A stretch of 64,000 bases of DNA from Pseudomonas asturiensis (GTDB lineage Bacteria > Pseudomonadota > Gammaproteobacteria > Pseudomonadales > Pseudomonadaceae). The notes below the pieces were generated by a model, which was not told the DNA's origin, ran no database searches, and saw only the letters and a program-made list of their open reading frames with translations. A program made the position numbers and the translations under genes. The stretch lies in NCBI RefSeq assembly GCF_900143095.1, contig NZ_FRDA01000004.1:261265-325264 (forward strand), read 5' to 3'. This document shows, one piece after another, positions 53,880 through 63,750 of this stretch; the stretch's first letter is position 1, and every line of letters starts with the position of its first letter.

Positions 53880-55412
53880 TCAGTCTTTGAGGCTGGCAGC
53901 CAGCGATTTGACTTTGCTCAGATCGCCTTTGGCCACTTCGGTCACCCGGGTGCCGTAGGTGGGATCGGCCTTGTACAAGAACGACAGCATGATGTTCTTG
54001 CTTTCGGTATCGGTGTCCGCCAGCGACTCGCCGAAGCTCTGAACCAGATCGGTCTGCTCTTTCGGGCTGTACGAGCGGTACAGATCGCCAGCCTGCTTGA
54101 AGTTCTGCTCGCGGGTGATCCTGGCCTGCTGGGTGGTGCCGCTGACCGGCAGCTGACTGTAACGCGCACTGTCTTCGGCAGGACGCGGTTCCAGACGGCT
54201 CGGCTCATAATTGACGCCGCTGGTGGTGTGGCCGGTGTTCAGCGCGCCGTCCTGGTTGCCATTGTTCACGGCTACTTTAGGCTGGTTGACCGGCAGACTC
54301 AGACCATTGGCGCCCAAGCGATACATCTGGGTGTCGGCGTAGGAGAACACCCGGCCCTGCAGCAGACGGTCTTCGGACGGCTCGATGCCTGGCACCAGGT
54401 TGGCGGGCGCCATGGCGACCTGCTCGGTTTCCTGGAAGAAGTTGTCGACGTTCTTGTTCAGGACCATCTGGCCGATTTTCTTCTCGGGAACGTCAGGCCA
54501 GATTTTGGTGGCGTCCAGGGGGTCGAATTCGAACTTGGCCAGATCTTCAGGTTTGAGCACCTGAATGTAGAGGTCCCATTTCGGGAAATCGCCTTTCTTG
54601 ATCGCGCCGACCAGGTCGTTGGTCAGGTGGCTGTAGTCCTTGGACTGGACCTTGGCCACTTCGTCCGGGTCAAGGTTCTTGATGCCTTGCAGGGTTTTCC
54701 AGTGGAACTTGACGTAGTGCACTTCGCCTTTGGCGTTGACCAGTTTGTAAGCGTGTACGCCGTTGCCGTCCATGAAGCGATAACCGGCTGGCGTGCCTTC
54801 GTTGGAGTACAGCAGGGTCAGGGTGCGCGTGGCTTCCGGGACATGGGAAAAGAAGTCAAAGCGACGCGAGTCGTTGTCCAGGTTGGTGCGCGGGTCTGGT
54901 TTGAAGGCGTGAACCATGTCCGGGAACTTGATGGCGTCGCGGATGAAGAACGTCGGGAAGTTGTTGCCTACCAGGTCCCAGTTACCGTCGGCCGTATAGA
55001 ACTTGGTCGCGAAACCGTGAGGGTCACGCAGGGTTTCAGGCGAGTGATTACCATGCACCACGGAAGAGAAACGCACGAAGACCGGGGTTTTTTCACCGGA
55101 TTTGAAAACGGTTGCCTTGCTCAGGTCGCTGATATCCGCCGATGCGGTAAATTCGCCTTTCACGCCTGTACCACGAGCATGCACCACACGCTCAGGGATG
55201 CGTTCGCGGTCAAAGCGCTGCAGTTTTTGCAGCAACTGCACGTCTTGCAGCAATACCGGACCCTGGGCACCCGCGGTCTGGGAGTTCTGGTTATCTCCCA
55301 CTGCCGCGCCATTGTCGCGGGTCAGGGTATCGGCTGCGTAGGCAGTCGGGATACTGATAAGGCCGACTGCAGTTAAACAAACCATGTTTCTGGACCAGTT
55401 TAATAACGGCAT
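53880..55412 (-). CDS. katB: periplasmic catalase KatB
   Basis: A 510-residue monofunctional heme catalase with a signal peptide (AVGLISIPTAYAA, cleavage near residue 27), so it is periplasmic. Catalytic His78 is in RVVHARGTG, Asn is at NNFPTFFIRD, and the proximal heme Tyr is in RVFSYADTQMYRLG. KatB of pseudomonads is induced by hydrogen peroxide and required for resistance. Start at the ATG 55412; a longer frame to 55490 lacks a signal peptide. Upstream is a 611-base AT-rich region. Followed by ankB. Confidence 0.95.
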   Translation of the reverse strand: MPLLNWSRNMVCLTAVGLISIPTAYAADTLTRDNGAAVGDNQNSQTAGAQGPVLLQDVQLLQKLQRFDRERIPERVVHARGTGVKGEFTASADISDLSKATVFKSGEKTPVFVRFSSVVHGNHSPETLRDPHGFATKFYTADGNWDLVGNNFPTFFIRDAIKFPDMVHAFKPDPRTNLDNDSRRFDFFSHVPEATRTLTLLYSNEGTPAGYRFMDGNGVHAYKLVNAKGEVHYVKFHWKTLQGIKNLDPDEVAKVQSKDYSHLTNDLVGAIKKGDFPKWDLYIQVLKPEDLAKFEFDPLDATKIWPDVPEKKIGQMVLNKNVDNFFQETEQVAMAPANLVPGIEPSEDRLLQGRVFSYADTQMYRLGANGLSLPVNQPKVAVNNGNQDGALNTGHTTSGVNYEPSRLEPRPAEDSARYSQLPVSGTTQQARITREQNFKQAGDLYRSYSPKEQTDLVQSFGESLADTDTESKNIMLSFLYKADPTYGTRVTEVAKGDLSKVKSLAASLKD

Positions 55413-56023
55413 TTTGATTCCCTCATATTTTTTTAGTAGGCCGGGCAATGTTAGGCGCGCGGGAGGGAAGTCGATGATTATAAAAATCAATCGGGGTGAT
55501 TAAGATAAATATTGAGCGGGAGCGGGAACCGCGCGATGACGCAGCTTAGAGGGAATAACCCGCGCCGTTAACATCAGCGATGCGGGAATTTAAAAATGTT
55601 TTTCTTGTACTTTCTATGATGCTCGTAATTCTTTAACCTGTTGAATTTTAATGCATTTAAATTCTATTTGATCTGGTGGTTGCTTCCATTGATTAGCGTT
55701 ATCAGGGTTGCATCACCTTAATCATGAGTGTCGATTAATGGCTGGATTTTTGATAGTAGTCTTGTAAGTTTCAGTACGGGCGTGCCAGTTTAAGTCACAC
55801 TTTATTATTGGGTTGATGGCGTGTTGATATTATTTTAGAGGTGGAATGAAGTTCAAGCGACCGTGGGTGACAGCGCAGTAGGAAATAAGACCGTCATGGA
55901 CAACACACTACGGCAATCCTGTTCTGGCCTGCGGTGACTGCGATCTGCTCTCCACACCCTGACGCGGTATCATGGCGCGTTACCCGCCTCAGGCACGCCT
56001 TACCCCTTGGAGCCAGACGTTCA
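55413..56023. other. AT-rich intergenic region upstream of katB
   Basis: 611 bases without a gene I can support. Contains many A/T runs (for example 55470-55520 and 55590-55680). A motif such as GATGATTATAAAAATCAATC (55475-55494) is a possible regulator site but I could not match an OxyR site (ATAG-N7-CTAT) with confidence. Confidence 0.5.
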
Positions 56024-56737
56024 ATGTCTACCGTCATGCTGTTGCAAAGCCCGCCACCCGAATTCATTCGTAGCCAGATCCAGCAGATGGTGGTCGATTA
56101 CGTCACCGACATCAGTCTGGTGGCCATCGCGCCGGGCAATCCGCTGTACAACCTCTATCAGTATGGCGTTGGTTATGAGGTGCATCTGTACCTCAATGCA
56201 ATGGATGGCTCCGGCAGCATGGCCGTCGAACTGATCGTGGCACTGGATGACGATGACCCTGAAACCGTGCTGGGTTTCCTGCTTTATCTGCCCGTGCAGA
56301 ACGATCCGAACGCATGTGCCGTTACCTACCTGGCGGTCCGGGAGAGTCATCGGGGTCAGGGTATTGCACGCGCGATGCTCGACAAAATGATCAGTCGCTA
56401 TCCGCATGCCGAGTTGTACTGTGTGGTCGACAAGGTGCCGTATTTCGAGTCGCTGGGCTTTCAGGTGCTGGGTACACGCGGGCCGCATGTGGTCATGAAC
56501 ACCCGTGATCACGGCACTGAAGGACTCCTGGCGGTGATGGACATTGCGCCGATCTACAGCTCGGTTGAGGTGCGGCAAATCCATGCCTACCTGCTCAAAC
56601 AGCATGGAGAAAGAGCGATGGCGGAGGCCGAGAAGGAACGCGATCAACGTCTCGACCGGATGACGCGAGAAGCGAAGGTCTTTGTGCAGCAGCGGCCGGC
56701 CCAGGACGGGGCGCGTCAGCCGAAACTGCTTCACTGA
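56024..56737 (+). CDS. GNAT-like N-acetyltransferase
   Basis: A 237-residue protein with a GNAT core (about 75-165): VTYLAVRESHRGQGIARAML contains the acetyl-CoA loop RGQGIA, and YFESLGFQVLG is the strand-5 end. A long N-terminal extension and a charged C-terminal helix (RAMAEAEKERDQRLDRMTREA in parts AEAEKERDQRLDRMTREA) flank it. I choose the ATG at 56024; in-frame starts reach 55934. Divergent from katB with a large gap. Substrate unknown. Confidence 0.75.
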   Translation: MSTVMLLQSPPPEFIRSQIQQMVVDYVTDISLVAIAPGNPLYNLYQYGVGYEVHLYLNAMDGSGSMAVELIVALDDDDPETVLGFLLYLPVQNDPNACAVTYLAVRESHRGQGIARAMLDKMISRYPHAELYCVVDKVPYFESLGFQVLGTRGPHVVMNTRDHGTEGLLAVMDIAPIYSSVEVRQIHAYLLKQHGERAMAEAEKERDQRLDRMTREAKVFVQQRPAQDGARQPKLLH

Positions 56738-56919
56738 TCATCAGCCCCTTGTATTCCTGAGGCTCAGACGAATGCTTTGCAGCAGATTCTGCTGATCTGT
56801 AACTTATTTTGTACCGTTTGGAACGTTTGCTTTATCGGTGAAGTCACTATGACATCATTGCTGAATGGGTAAACCCTTTCAGCTTAGTCGTCATTCCCCA
56901 TTAAGCAACGGCCCACCCT

Positions 56920-58560
56920 ATGAATATCCTGCGTCAGTCAAAGTTTTCGACCAAGCTCCTCTCTGCGTTCATCATTTGTGCGCTTATTACGTTGGCAGTG
57001 GGCGGGTTGGGCATGACGGGTGTGACCCGTCTTGGCAATGCGCTGGAGCTGACGTTTTCCAATAGCCTGGTGTCGGTGAGCAACACCAACGAAACGCTGA
57101 CCAGCCTGACGGCGCATAACCGTGGTCTCTATCGCCTGCTGGATGCGCAGGACGGCGGCGTTTCGGAAACCGACAAGGAGCGCGTCAGGCAAGCCCTGGC
57201 CGATGACCTGGCCCGCGCTCAGAAAGTGTTCTCCATCTACCGCGCAACGCCATTGGAGGACGACGAGCGTGTTGCCGGCGACCAGCTGGAGCAATTGCTG
57301 CCCTCGTACATTGCCGGTTCCCAGCAGGTGGTCGAGCTGATTCGGGCTGGCGATCTGGATAACGCACGTTCTCGCCTCAATACACTGTCTAGTGAGGGCT
57401 TCGTCAAGGTTCGCAGTTACCTGCGCACCATGATTGACTCCAACAATCGTCAGATCAAGGAAGGCGCCGTTGCCGCCGCAGAGCTGAGGAACAGCTCTGT
57501 GCTGATGCTGGAAGCCGGCGTTGTGATTGCTTTTATCGTGGCCATTCTGTTGGGGATCTTCATTACTCGCATGATCACCCGGCCGTTGGCAGTGGCCGTG
57601 GTCAGCGCTCAACGCATTGCTGGCGGTGACCTGACTCAGCCGATCGTCTCCACCAGTGGCGATGAAGCCGGGCAGTTGCTTGATGCGCTTTCGCACATGC
57701 AGACCGGTTTGAAAAACACGATTCAGCAGATCGCCAGTGCTTCCGATCAGTTGGCATCGGCGGCCGAAGAGCTGAGTGCCGTGACCGACGAGAGCACGCG
57801 TGGATTGACCCGCCAGAATGACGAAATTCAGCAGGCCGCGACTGCGGTGAATCAGATGACGGCGGCTGTGGAAGAAGTGGCGCGTAATGCGGTGTCTACC
57901 TCCGAAGCCTCGAAGACCGCGACCGAAGATGCTGTCGATGGACGTGGACAGGTTGACCATACGGTCAAAGGCATCACGACCATGGTGCATGAAATCACCG
58001 AGTCCACCGAGGCCGTTTCCGAGCTGGCCGGGCATGTACGTGAAATCAGCAAGGTGCTGGACGTGATCCGCAGCATTGCCGAACAGACCAACCTGCTGGC
58101 GTTGAACGCGGCCATCGAGGCTGCACGTGCCGGTGAACAGGGTCGCGGTTTTGCGGTGGTGGCTGACGAAGTGCGCGCACTGGCTCACCGCACCCAGGCT
58201 TCTACGGTGGAAATCGAAGGCATGATCAGCACCGTGCAGTCAGGTGCTGACGGCGCTGTGGCGGCCATGGGCAAGAGCCTGTCGCTGGCCACCAATACGC
58301 AGGAGCTGGCGTTGCGTGCAGGCTCTGCGCTGGAGAAGATCACTCAGGGTGTTGCGACGATCAACGAGCGTAACCTGGTCATTGCCTCTGCCTCTGAAGA
58401 ACAGGCCCAGGTGGCCCGCGAAGTGGACAGAAACCTGCTGAACATTCAGGACCTCTCGACCCAGAGCGCGGCGGGTGCCAACCAGACCAGCGCGTCGAGC
58501 CAGGAGCTGTCGCGTCTGGCCACGTCCTTCAATGCGCTGGTGGCGCAGTTCAGGCTGTAA
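56920..58560 (+). CDS. methyl-accepting chemotaxis protein
   Basis: A 546-residue chemoreceptor: N-terminal helix (about 12-34), periplasmic four-helix-bundle sensor (35-190), second helix (about 193-215), HAMP, and a conserved signalling domain with the hairpin tip [20 protein letters not shown] and the [11 protein letters not shown] segment. Ligand unknown. Monocistronic. Confidence 0.95.
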   Translation: MNILRQSKFSTKLLSAFIICALITLAVGGLGMTGVTRLGNALELTFSNSLVSVSNTNETLTSLTAHNRGLYRLLDAQDGGVSETDKERVRQALADDLARAQKVFSIYRATPLEDDERVAGDQLEQLLPSYIAGSQQVVELIRAGDLDNARSRLNTLSSEGFVKVRSYLRTMIDSNNRQIKEGAVAAAELRNSSVLMLEAGVVIAFIVAILLGIFITRMITRPLAVAVVSAQRIAGGDLTQPIVSTSGDEAGQLLDALSHMQTGLKNTIQQIASASDQLASAAEELSAVTDESTRGLTRQNDEIQQAATAVNQMTAAVEEVARNAVSTSEASKTATEDAVDGRGQVDHTVKGITTMVHEITESTEAVSELAGHVREISKVLDVIRSIAEQTNLLALNAAIEAARAGEQGRGFAVVADEVRALAHRTQASTVEIEGMISTVQSGADGAVAAMGKSLSLATNTQELALRAGSALEKITQGVATINERNLVIASASEEQAQVAREVDRNLLNIQDLSTQSAAGANQTSASSQELSRLATSFNALVAQFRL

Positions 58561-58670
58561 GCGATCAGACGATACGTTTTCGTCCACAGACAACGCCTGG
58601 TTAGTAGACGAAACACTACTGCTGGCGATGGCATCTGCTCAGTGGATGAGCGGATCGTTTGAAGGGCCGT

Positions 58671-58695
58671 ATCACCGGCAAGCCGCCTTCCACCT
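58671..58695. repeat. degenerate REP-like unit
   Basis: ACCGGCAAGCCGCCTTCCAC resembles the REP core at 28232 and 34843. Lies in the 293-base gap between the chemoreceptor and the CAP gene. Confidence 0.5.
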
Positions 58696-58853
58696 TCGGG
58701 TTTGTGCTTCGAAACAGCGCAGATTCCGAGAAATATCACTGCGTTTTCTGCCTGCTCACTGGGCAGTAAACGCGGTAACAGTCGAAAAAAGCAGTTGCAC
58801 GCCACCGGGTGAGGTCGCGCATGATAGGCGCACTCAATTCGCCGGAGGTTTTC

Positions 58854-59708
58854 ATGCGTTTCACCACGTCCATCTTGCGCATAGCGACGTTGTCGTTGGG
58901 GGTCTTTATGGCCCAGTCGGCTCTGGCCTCCGATGAGACGCAACTGATCGATTCGCTCAATACCTGGCGGGGTCAGGTGCAGCGTTGCGGTGATCAGGTG
59001 TCCATGGAGCTGCCGCCGCTGGTGAGCGACGCGCGTCTGGTTCTGCCTGCCAGTGGCAACCTGAATCTGCAACAGGCGTTGTCGCGCACCGCGTATCCGA
59101 TGGTCACCGTACAGGCCATCACCCTGTCCGGACCGCGCGATGCGGCCTCGGCCTTGAAGGCCGTTCAGGAAACGTTCTGTCACGTGGTGCTGGATCCGCA
59201 GTTCATTGATATCGGCGTAAGCCGGGAAGGGCGCGACTGGCGCATCGTGCTGGCGCGCTCGCTGTTGGCGGCGCGTCTGGGTGACTGGCAGGCTGAGGGG
59301 CAGAAGGTGCTGGAGATGATCAACGTTGCCCGCGGCACGGCACGTCAGTGCGGGGCTCAGTCCTTCGCCGCAACCACACCGCTCACCTGGAACGCTATGC
59401 TGGGCACGGCCGCCCAAGGCCATTCCCAGGCGATGGCCAACCTGCACTTTTTCGATCACAAGGACCGGGAAGGGCGCACGCCCGGTGATCGTGCCGAACT
59501 GGCCGGTTATGTCGGTCAGCAGGTGGGCGAGAACATTGCGGCGGGTCAGGACTCGGCACGCAAGGTCGTGGATGGCTGGCTGGCAAGCCCGGGGCATTGC
59601 GCCAACCTTATGAATGCAGGGTTCCGGGAGCTGGGGGCCGCTTACGCAACCGATCCCAAGAGCGATGCAGGCATTTACTGGACTGCGATGTTCGGTACGC
59701 AGCAGTGA
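58854..59708 (+). CDS. exported CAP/SCP-domain protein
   Basis: A 284-residue secreted or periplasmic protein. Signal peptide LRIATLSLGVFMAQSALA, then an N-terminal segment of about 120 residues and a CAP domain (about 150-275) with the conserved HSQAMANLHFFDHKD, VGENIAAGQ and GHCANLMNAGFRELGAAY motifs; the two His ligands are those of CAP proteins. Role unknown; such proteins may bind lipids or act in the envelope. ATG at 58854 has GGAGG upstream. Between two chemoreceptors and convergent with the next gene. Confidence 0.88.
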   Translation: MRFTTSILRIATLSLGVFMAQSALASDETQLIDSLNTWRGQVQRCGDQVSMELPPLVSDARLVLPASGNLNLQQALSRTAYPMVTVQAITLSGPRDAASALKAVQETFCHVVLDPQFIDIGVSREGRDWRIVLARSLLAARLGDWQAEGQKVLEMINVARGTARQCGAQSFAATTPLTWNAMLGTAAQGHSQAMANLHFFDHKDREGRTPGDRAELAGYVGQQVGENIAAGQDSARKVVDGWLASPGHCANLMNAGFRELGAAYATDPKSDAGIYWTAMFGTQQ

Positions 59709-59742
59709 AGGGTTTCGCTCGCTGCGTACCGGCTGACGCGTG

Positions 59743-60171
59743 TCAGAAGCGGAATGCCTGGCGGCCGATCAACAGCCACTGACCTTTCTGCTTTTGCCAG
59801 ATCTGGAAGTTCTCGATTTCGGTGGGCACCACTTTGCCGCTGTTCACGGCCTGGGCCGAGAAGTGGTTGCGTACCAGGGCGACGTCGTCGGACATCGTGA
59901 TCTTCTGGTTGAGCATTTTCAGGTCATTGAAGGCGCTCTTGCCGGTTTCGATATCGGCAATGAACGCCTGCTTGTCCTGAATAGTGCCGCTGGAATGTCC
60001 GTAGGTGAGGTTGTCGGCGGTCAGCGCCTGAAGCTGCGCGATATCCTTGTGCCACATGGCCTGGGTCAGCTTATCCACCGCCTGGGCGACATCTGCCTCA
60101 TCGGAGGGCGCGGCAACCACATAGCCGGTAAACAGGCACACAAAACCCACCAACAGTTTGAGCTTTCTCAT
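59743..60171 (-). CDS. exported NTF2-like (SnoaL/DUF4440) protein
   Basis: A 142-residue protein with a signal peptide (KLLVGFVCLFTGYVVA, cleavage after VVAA) and an NTF2-like cone fold: VDKLTQAMWHKDIAQLQALT, NLTYGHSSGTIQDKQAFI and VRNHFSAQAVNSGKVV. May bind or process a small ligand in the periplasm; unknown. Convergent with the CAP gene. Confidence 0.85.
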   Translation of the reverse strand: MRKLKLLVGFVCLFTGYVVAAPSDEADVAQAVDKLTQAMWHKDIAQLQALTADNLTYGHSSGTIQDKQAFIADIETGKSAFNDLKMLNQKITMSDDVALVRNHFSAQAVNSGKVVPTEIENFQIWQKQKGQWLLIGRQAFRF

Positions 60172-60313
60172 GTTCGGTCCTTTTTCTTGTCGTTGTCTGG
60201 CGTGAGCGAAGCGCGACAGAATTACACTCTTATCTGTCGTCGTACAACTTAGTTCAAGGTCGTGGCTGTGACAAGAGGATTGCAGGACAGAGGAGCGCTG
60301 AGGGTGTGAAGCA

Positions 60314-60342
60314 GGCTGCCGAAACCCGATGTTCCGGCAGCC
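60314..60342 (-). terminator. possible terminator hairpin after chemoreceptor
   Basis: Stem GGCTGCCG / CGGCAGCC with a 13-base loop that can pair further, seven bases after the chemoreceptor stop. No U-tract, so uncertain. Confidence 0.4.
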
Positions 60343-60348
60343 GTTCGT

Positions 60349-61980
60349 TCAGGACATCCTGAATTGGCGGGTCAGGCGGTTGAGGTCGGCAGCCAGCGTC
60401 GACAGTTCCGCTGTGGCGATGGCCGTCTGGTTGGAGCCCTCCGAGGTCTGGCTGGACAAGTCGCGAATGCTGACCAGGCTGCGGTCCACTTCTCGCGCAA
60501 CCTGCGCCTGCTCTTCTGCCGCAGTGGCGATCATCAGATTGCGCTCGTTGATCTGGCTGATGGAGTCGGTAATGTCGAGCAACGCCTTGCCTGCGCCATT
60601 GGCCATTTCGAGTGTCTTCTGCGCCTGAACGCTGGTCTGCTCCATCGCAGTGACGGCATTGCCGGTACCAGACTGGATCGAGCTGACCATCGTTTCGATT
60701 TCCCGGGTCGACTGTTGAGTGCGATGGGCAAGCGCTCGCACCTCGTCAGCTACCACGGCAAAACCGCGTCCTGCTTCGCCTGCACGTGCGGCCTCAATGG
60801 CCGCATTGAGTGCCAGCAGGTTGGTCTGTTCGGCGATTGCCCGGATCACGTCCAGCACTTTGCTGATGTCCGTGGCCATGACAGCCAGACCCTGAACCTC
60901 GGTCGAGGTGATCTGCACCTTGGACACCATCAGATTGATCGCCGTGACCGTCTCGTCGACCTGCGTACGTCCGGCCATGGCCGCCGTGCTGGACTGGGAG
61001 GTCACTTGCGAGGCAGAGGCGGCGTTGCTGGCCACTTCCTCGACCGCAGCGCTCATCTGATTGACCGCCGTGGCGGCCATTTCGATTTCGTTGCTTTGAC
61101 GCAAGATAGTGCGTGAGGCGTCTTCGGTGACCGCGTGCATCTCTTCCGACGTAGCCGCCAATTGCGTCGAGGAGTCTGCGATCAGCGTCAACGCATTACG
61201 CAGGTTGGTCTGCATCATGGCCAGTGCGGTGATCAGTTTGGCTGCCTCGTCGCTGCCTTCAACCTTGATGTCCTTGCTCAGGTTATTGGTGGCGATGCGT
61301 TCGGCAACCTCTAGGGACTCACCGATAGGTACGGTCAGGCTGCGGGTATAGAGCAAGGCAAGCAACAGCGTCGTGAAGACGCCGACGGCAATGAAAATAC
61401 CGACCAGCCAGATCGTCTGATCGTAAGCGGCGTCTGCACTGTCTCCGGCTTTTTGTGCCTTGAGTTCGTTAATCCCGATCAGTTTCTTGAGTGAGGCCTC
61501 GACCTGGTCGGCCGCGCTTTTCATTTCGTTGTTGGAAATGGCCACCGCATTTTCGAGATTTCCGCCGGAGACGGAGGCCAGGTAGCTGTTCTGAGTACTC
61601 TGGTAGTCGGCGCTTGCCTTGTTGAATTCATCGAATGCCTGACGCCCTTGAGGCGTCACGATCAGTTTGCCCAACCCTGTCGAGTAGTCGCTGATCAATG
61701 AGCGTGACTGCTGAATATCAGCGAGCGCCCTGGTTTTGCGATCCTGAGGTTCAAGAGGATTACGCAGGCGGGCGTTATTGCCGCGTATCCCGACGAACTC
61801 CCGGTCCAGCGACCCGAGCAGCTTGACGCTGGGCAGTACATTGGTTTCGATGAATTTTTCGGCTTCGTTGAGGATCTGGGCTTGCCGAAGTGATAGCAGG
61901 CCCAGCGCTACGATTATCAGACAGAAAAAACCGAAGCAGAGGGCCGAGCGTGGGGCGAGGTTAAGTTTGCGCAGGATCAT
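60349..61980 (-). CDS. methyl-accepting chemotaxis protein
   Basis: A 543-residue chemoreceptor like its neighbour: membrane helices near 12-30 and 190-210 enclose a four-helix periplasmic sensor; HAMP; signalling domain with [20 protein letters not shown] and the [15 protein letters not shown] stretch. Sequence differs from the receptor at 56920, especially in the sensor, so it probably has a different ligand. Confidence 0.95.
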   Translation of the reverse strand: MILRKLNLAPRSALCFGFFCLIIVALGLLSLRQAQILNEAEKFIETNVLPSVKLLGSLDREFVGIRGNNARLRNPLEPQDRKTRALADIQQSRSLISDYSTGLGKLIVTPQGRQAFDEFNKASADYQSTQNSYLASVSGGNLENAVAISNNEMKSAADQVEASLKKLIGINELKAQKAGDSADAAYDQTIWLVGIFIAVGVFTTLLLALLYTRSLTVPIGESLEVAERIATNNLSKDIKVEGSDEAAKLITALAMMQTNLRNALTLIADSSTQLAATSEEMHAVTEDASRTILRQSNEIEMAATAVNQMSAAVEEVASNAASASQVTSQSSTAAMAGRTQVDETVTAINLMVSKVQITSTEVQGLAVMATDISKVLDVIRAIAEQTNLLALNAAIEAARAGEAGRGFAVVADEVRALAHRTQQSTREIETMVSSIQSGTGNAVTAMEQTSVQAQKTLEMANGAGKALLDITDSISQINERNLMIATAAEEQAQVAREVDRSLVSIRDLSSQTSEGSNQTAIATAELSTLAADLNRLTRQFRMS

Positions 61981-62113
61981 GAGCGTTCTCCGAGAGCGAC
62001 CTAATGCCTATCGCCTGTCCCGGACGTTTCTTGACCAGATTGCGCAAATGAGTCGTGCCGTGTGTCGGAAGTGCAATGTTGCACCCAAAAAGAACGCACT
62101 CAGGCCTGGTGGA

Positions 62114-62731
62114 TCAGCGCTGTCCCATACCGAGCAGGAACGTATCAACGGCTCGCCCGACCATCTGATGGATACGCTCCAGGCTCAATGGCAGCGGATG
62201 TTCCTGGTACAGACGAATGTCGGTCTCGGCCGTCAGGAGAGAGGTCAGTTGCAAGGCCGCCACATGAGGATCGGCGGTGCGCAGTTCTCCACGCTGCATG
62301 GCCGATTCCAGCAATGTGGAGATGGTCTGCAGGCACTCGCGAGGCCCTGATTCATAGAACAGCATGCCGATGTCCGAACGGCCTGACTCGGCGACGACCA
62401 TCCGGTAGACGGCCAGCGCGCTGTTGTCGTTGATCAACACCATCAGCATGCGCTCACCGAAGCGTGTCAGGATCTCCCTGAGATCGGCTTCCTGAGCGCA
62501 GGGTGAAGCAAGTTCCGAGACGGCATCCGCCAGGTGGGCCGTGGCATGCCTGTTGACCACCGCGATGAAAAGTTCTTCTTTGGAAGGAAAGTAGCTGTAG
62601 ATCGTTGCCTTGGAGCCGCCCATTCGTTTGGTGACTTCATTCATTGAAGTCCGCTCGTAGCCCATCTCAAGGAAAACGCTTGCCGCCGCGTCGATAATGG
62701 CTTCGCGACGAGCTTCGGTACGCACCTTCAT
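62114..62731 (-). CDS. TetR-family regulator
   Basis: A 205-residue repressor with HTH TSMNEVTKRMGGSKATIYSYF (split: VTKRMGGSKATIYSYFPSKE) and a C-terminal ligand domain. The ATG at 62731 is the family-like start (MKVRTEARREAIIDAA); the frame extends to 62872 without support. Divergent from the DUF3237 gene, with an operator-like palindrome between. Ligand unknown. Confidence 0.9.
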   Translation of the reverse strand: MKVRTEARREAIIDAAASVFLEMGYERTSMNEVTKRMGGSKATIYSYFPSKEELFIAVVNRHATAHLADAVSELASPCAQEADLREILTRFGERMLMVLINDNSALAVYRMVVAESGRSDIGMLFYESGPRECLQTISTLLESAMQRGELRTADPHVAALQLTSLLTAETDIRLYQEHPLPLSLERIHQMVGRAVDTFLLGMGQR

Positions 62732-62800
62732 TTGAATTCTTAATCCTTCAGTGATCAGCATCTGCAGCTGGAAAGCAAAAATAACATGGACGAAAACTAA

Positions 62801-62810
62801 ACCGTTCGGT
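62801..62810. promoter_or_regulatory. candidate TetR operator
   Basis: ACCGTTCGGT is a dyad with four-base arms, extended as AAACCGTTCGGTAC. It lies 69 bases before the TetR start and 147 bases before the DUF3237 start. Confidence 0.55.
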
Positions 62811-62957
62811 ACGATTTCTTTCGTCTCTGTGGAGCTTACTGGAAACCAGGCTTCAAATAAACGTCGCTGCATGGACGCGTAGTGAGCAGGTCGTCAGGTG
62901 CATTGCTTTTTGCCACCTCAGCACTGCGTTTTATCGAACCATGGAGTGAGCAGACCC

Positions 62958-63482
62958 ATGAACATCATTGATTTCAAGAAGCCGCGTCACCCGTCGGTGC
63001 GTGAGGCGAGAGCAAGCAAGGCTCCGTTGCTGGAAAAAGTGCTGACGGTGTTGCTGAGAACCGACATACCCACATTGATGGGCATCTGCAGTGGCGGGTT
63101 GCGCAGTAATCGCTCAATTCTGGGGGGAGAATTCCACGGGGAAGGGATTCGCGGTTCCGTACTGCCTGGCGGCAGTGATTTTTTCGTGGAATTGTCGAGC
63201 GATCTTGCCTTCTTCAATGCACGGTTTACCCTGCGAACCCAGTTGGGCGAGTTGATCAACGTGGAAAACCGAGGGACCCTGCTGATGGATGAAGTGGGCC
63301 AGGATCAGCTCCAGAGCGGTGTGTGGCCCATCGCTGAAGGCCATTACCAGTGCACGTGTACTCCGAAGTTCCAGGTGTCGCTCGGGCCTAATGACTGGCT
63401 GGAAAAGAGTGCGTTCATTGGCAAGGTTGACTACCTGAACGCCCAGGAACTAGTGATCAACTTCTACCGGATAAAGTATTGA
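62958..63482 (+). CDS. DUF3237-like protein
   Basis: A 174-residue protein resembling DUF3237 (beta-barrel lipocalin-like fold): FHGEGIRGSVLPGGSDFFVE and LRTQLGELINVENRGTLLMD match the family pattern in the middle. No signal peptide. ATG at 62958 with an upstream GAGCAGACC. Regulated probably by the divergent TetR. Function unknown. Confidence 0.8.
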   Translation: MNIIDFKKPRHPSVREARASKAPLLEKVLTVLLRTDIPTLMGICSGGLRSNRSILGGEFHGEGIRGSVLPGGSDFFVELSSDLAFFNARFTLRTQLGELINVENRGTLLMDEVGQDQLQSGVWPIAEGHYQCTCTPKFQVSLGPNDWLEKSAFIGKVDYLNAQELVINFYRIKY

Positions 63483-63750
63483 ACACAGGCGGTCTGCGGC
63501 GGCTGGCTTAACGCTCCTGTGTGTTTATAAGATCCTCCCGGGTGCTCATGTTTCAGCATTGTTTTCCCAGCCTGTTAGTTGCCTGATAACTCAACGTTCC
63601 GCCAGGCAGGCACACCTGAAACAAATTCGTTACAATCGCCGCCGATCTGACGCGGTGTCAGTTCTTGCATGCCATGGACCGGCAAAGACTGGCGGCATGC
63701 CATCATTTACTGATAGCAGATGTCGCTTCGGCTACTTCTCAAGGACGTTC

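Noticed and set aside
54228..55376. 382-codon open frame opposite katB
   Set aside because: Antisense to a well-supported catalase; Gly/Val/Arg-rich composition and no domain.
55413..55500. OxyR site before katB
   Set aside because: AT-rich sequence allows partial matches, but no clear ATAG-N7-CTAT pattern was found.
56938..58188. 416-codon open frame opposite the chemoreceptor
   Set aside because: Shadow of the receptor coding frame, with no recognisable domain or Shine-Dalgarno sequence.
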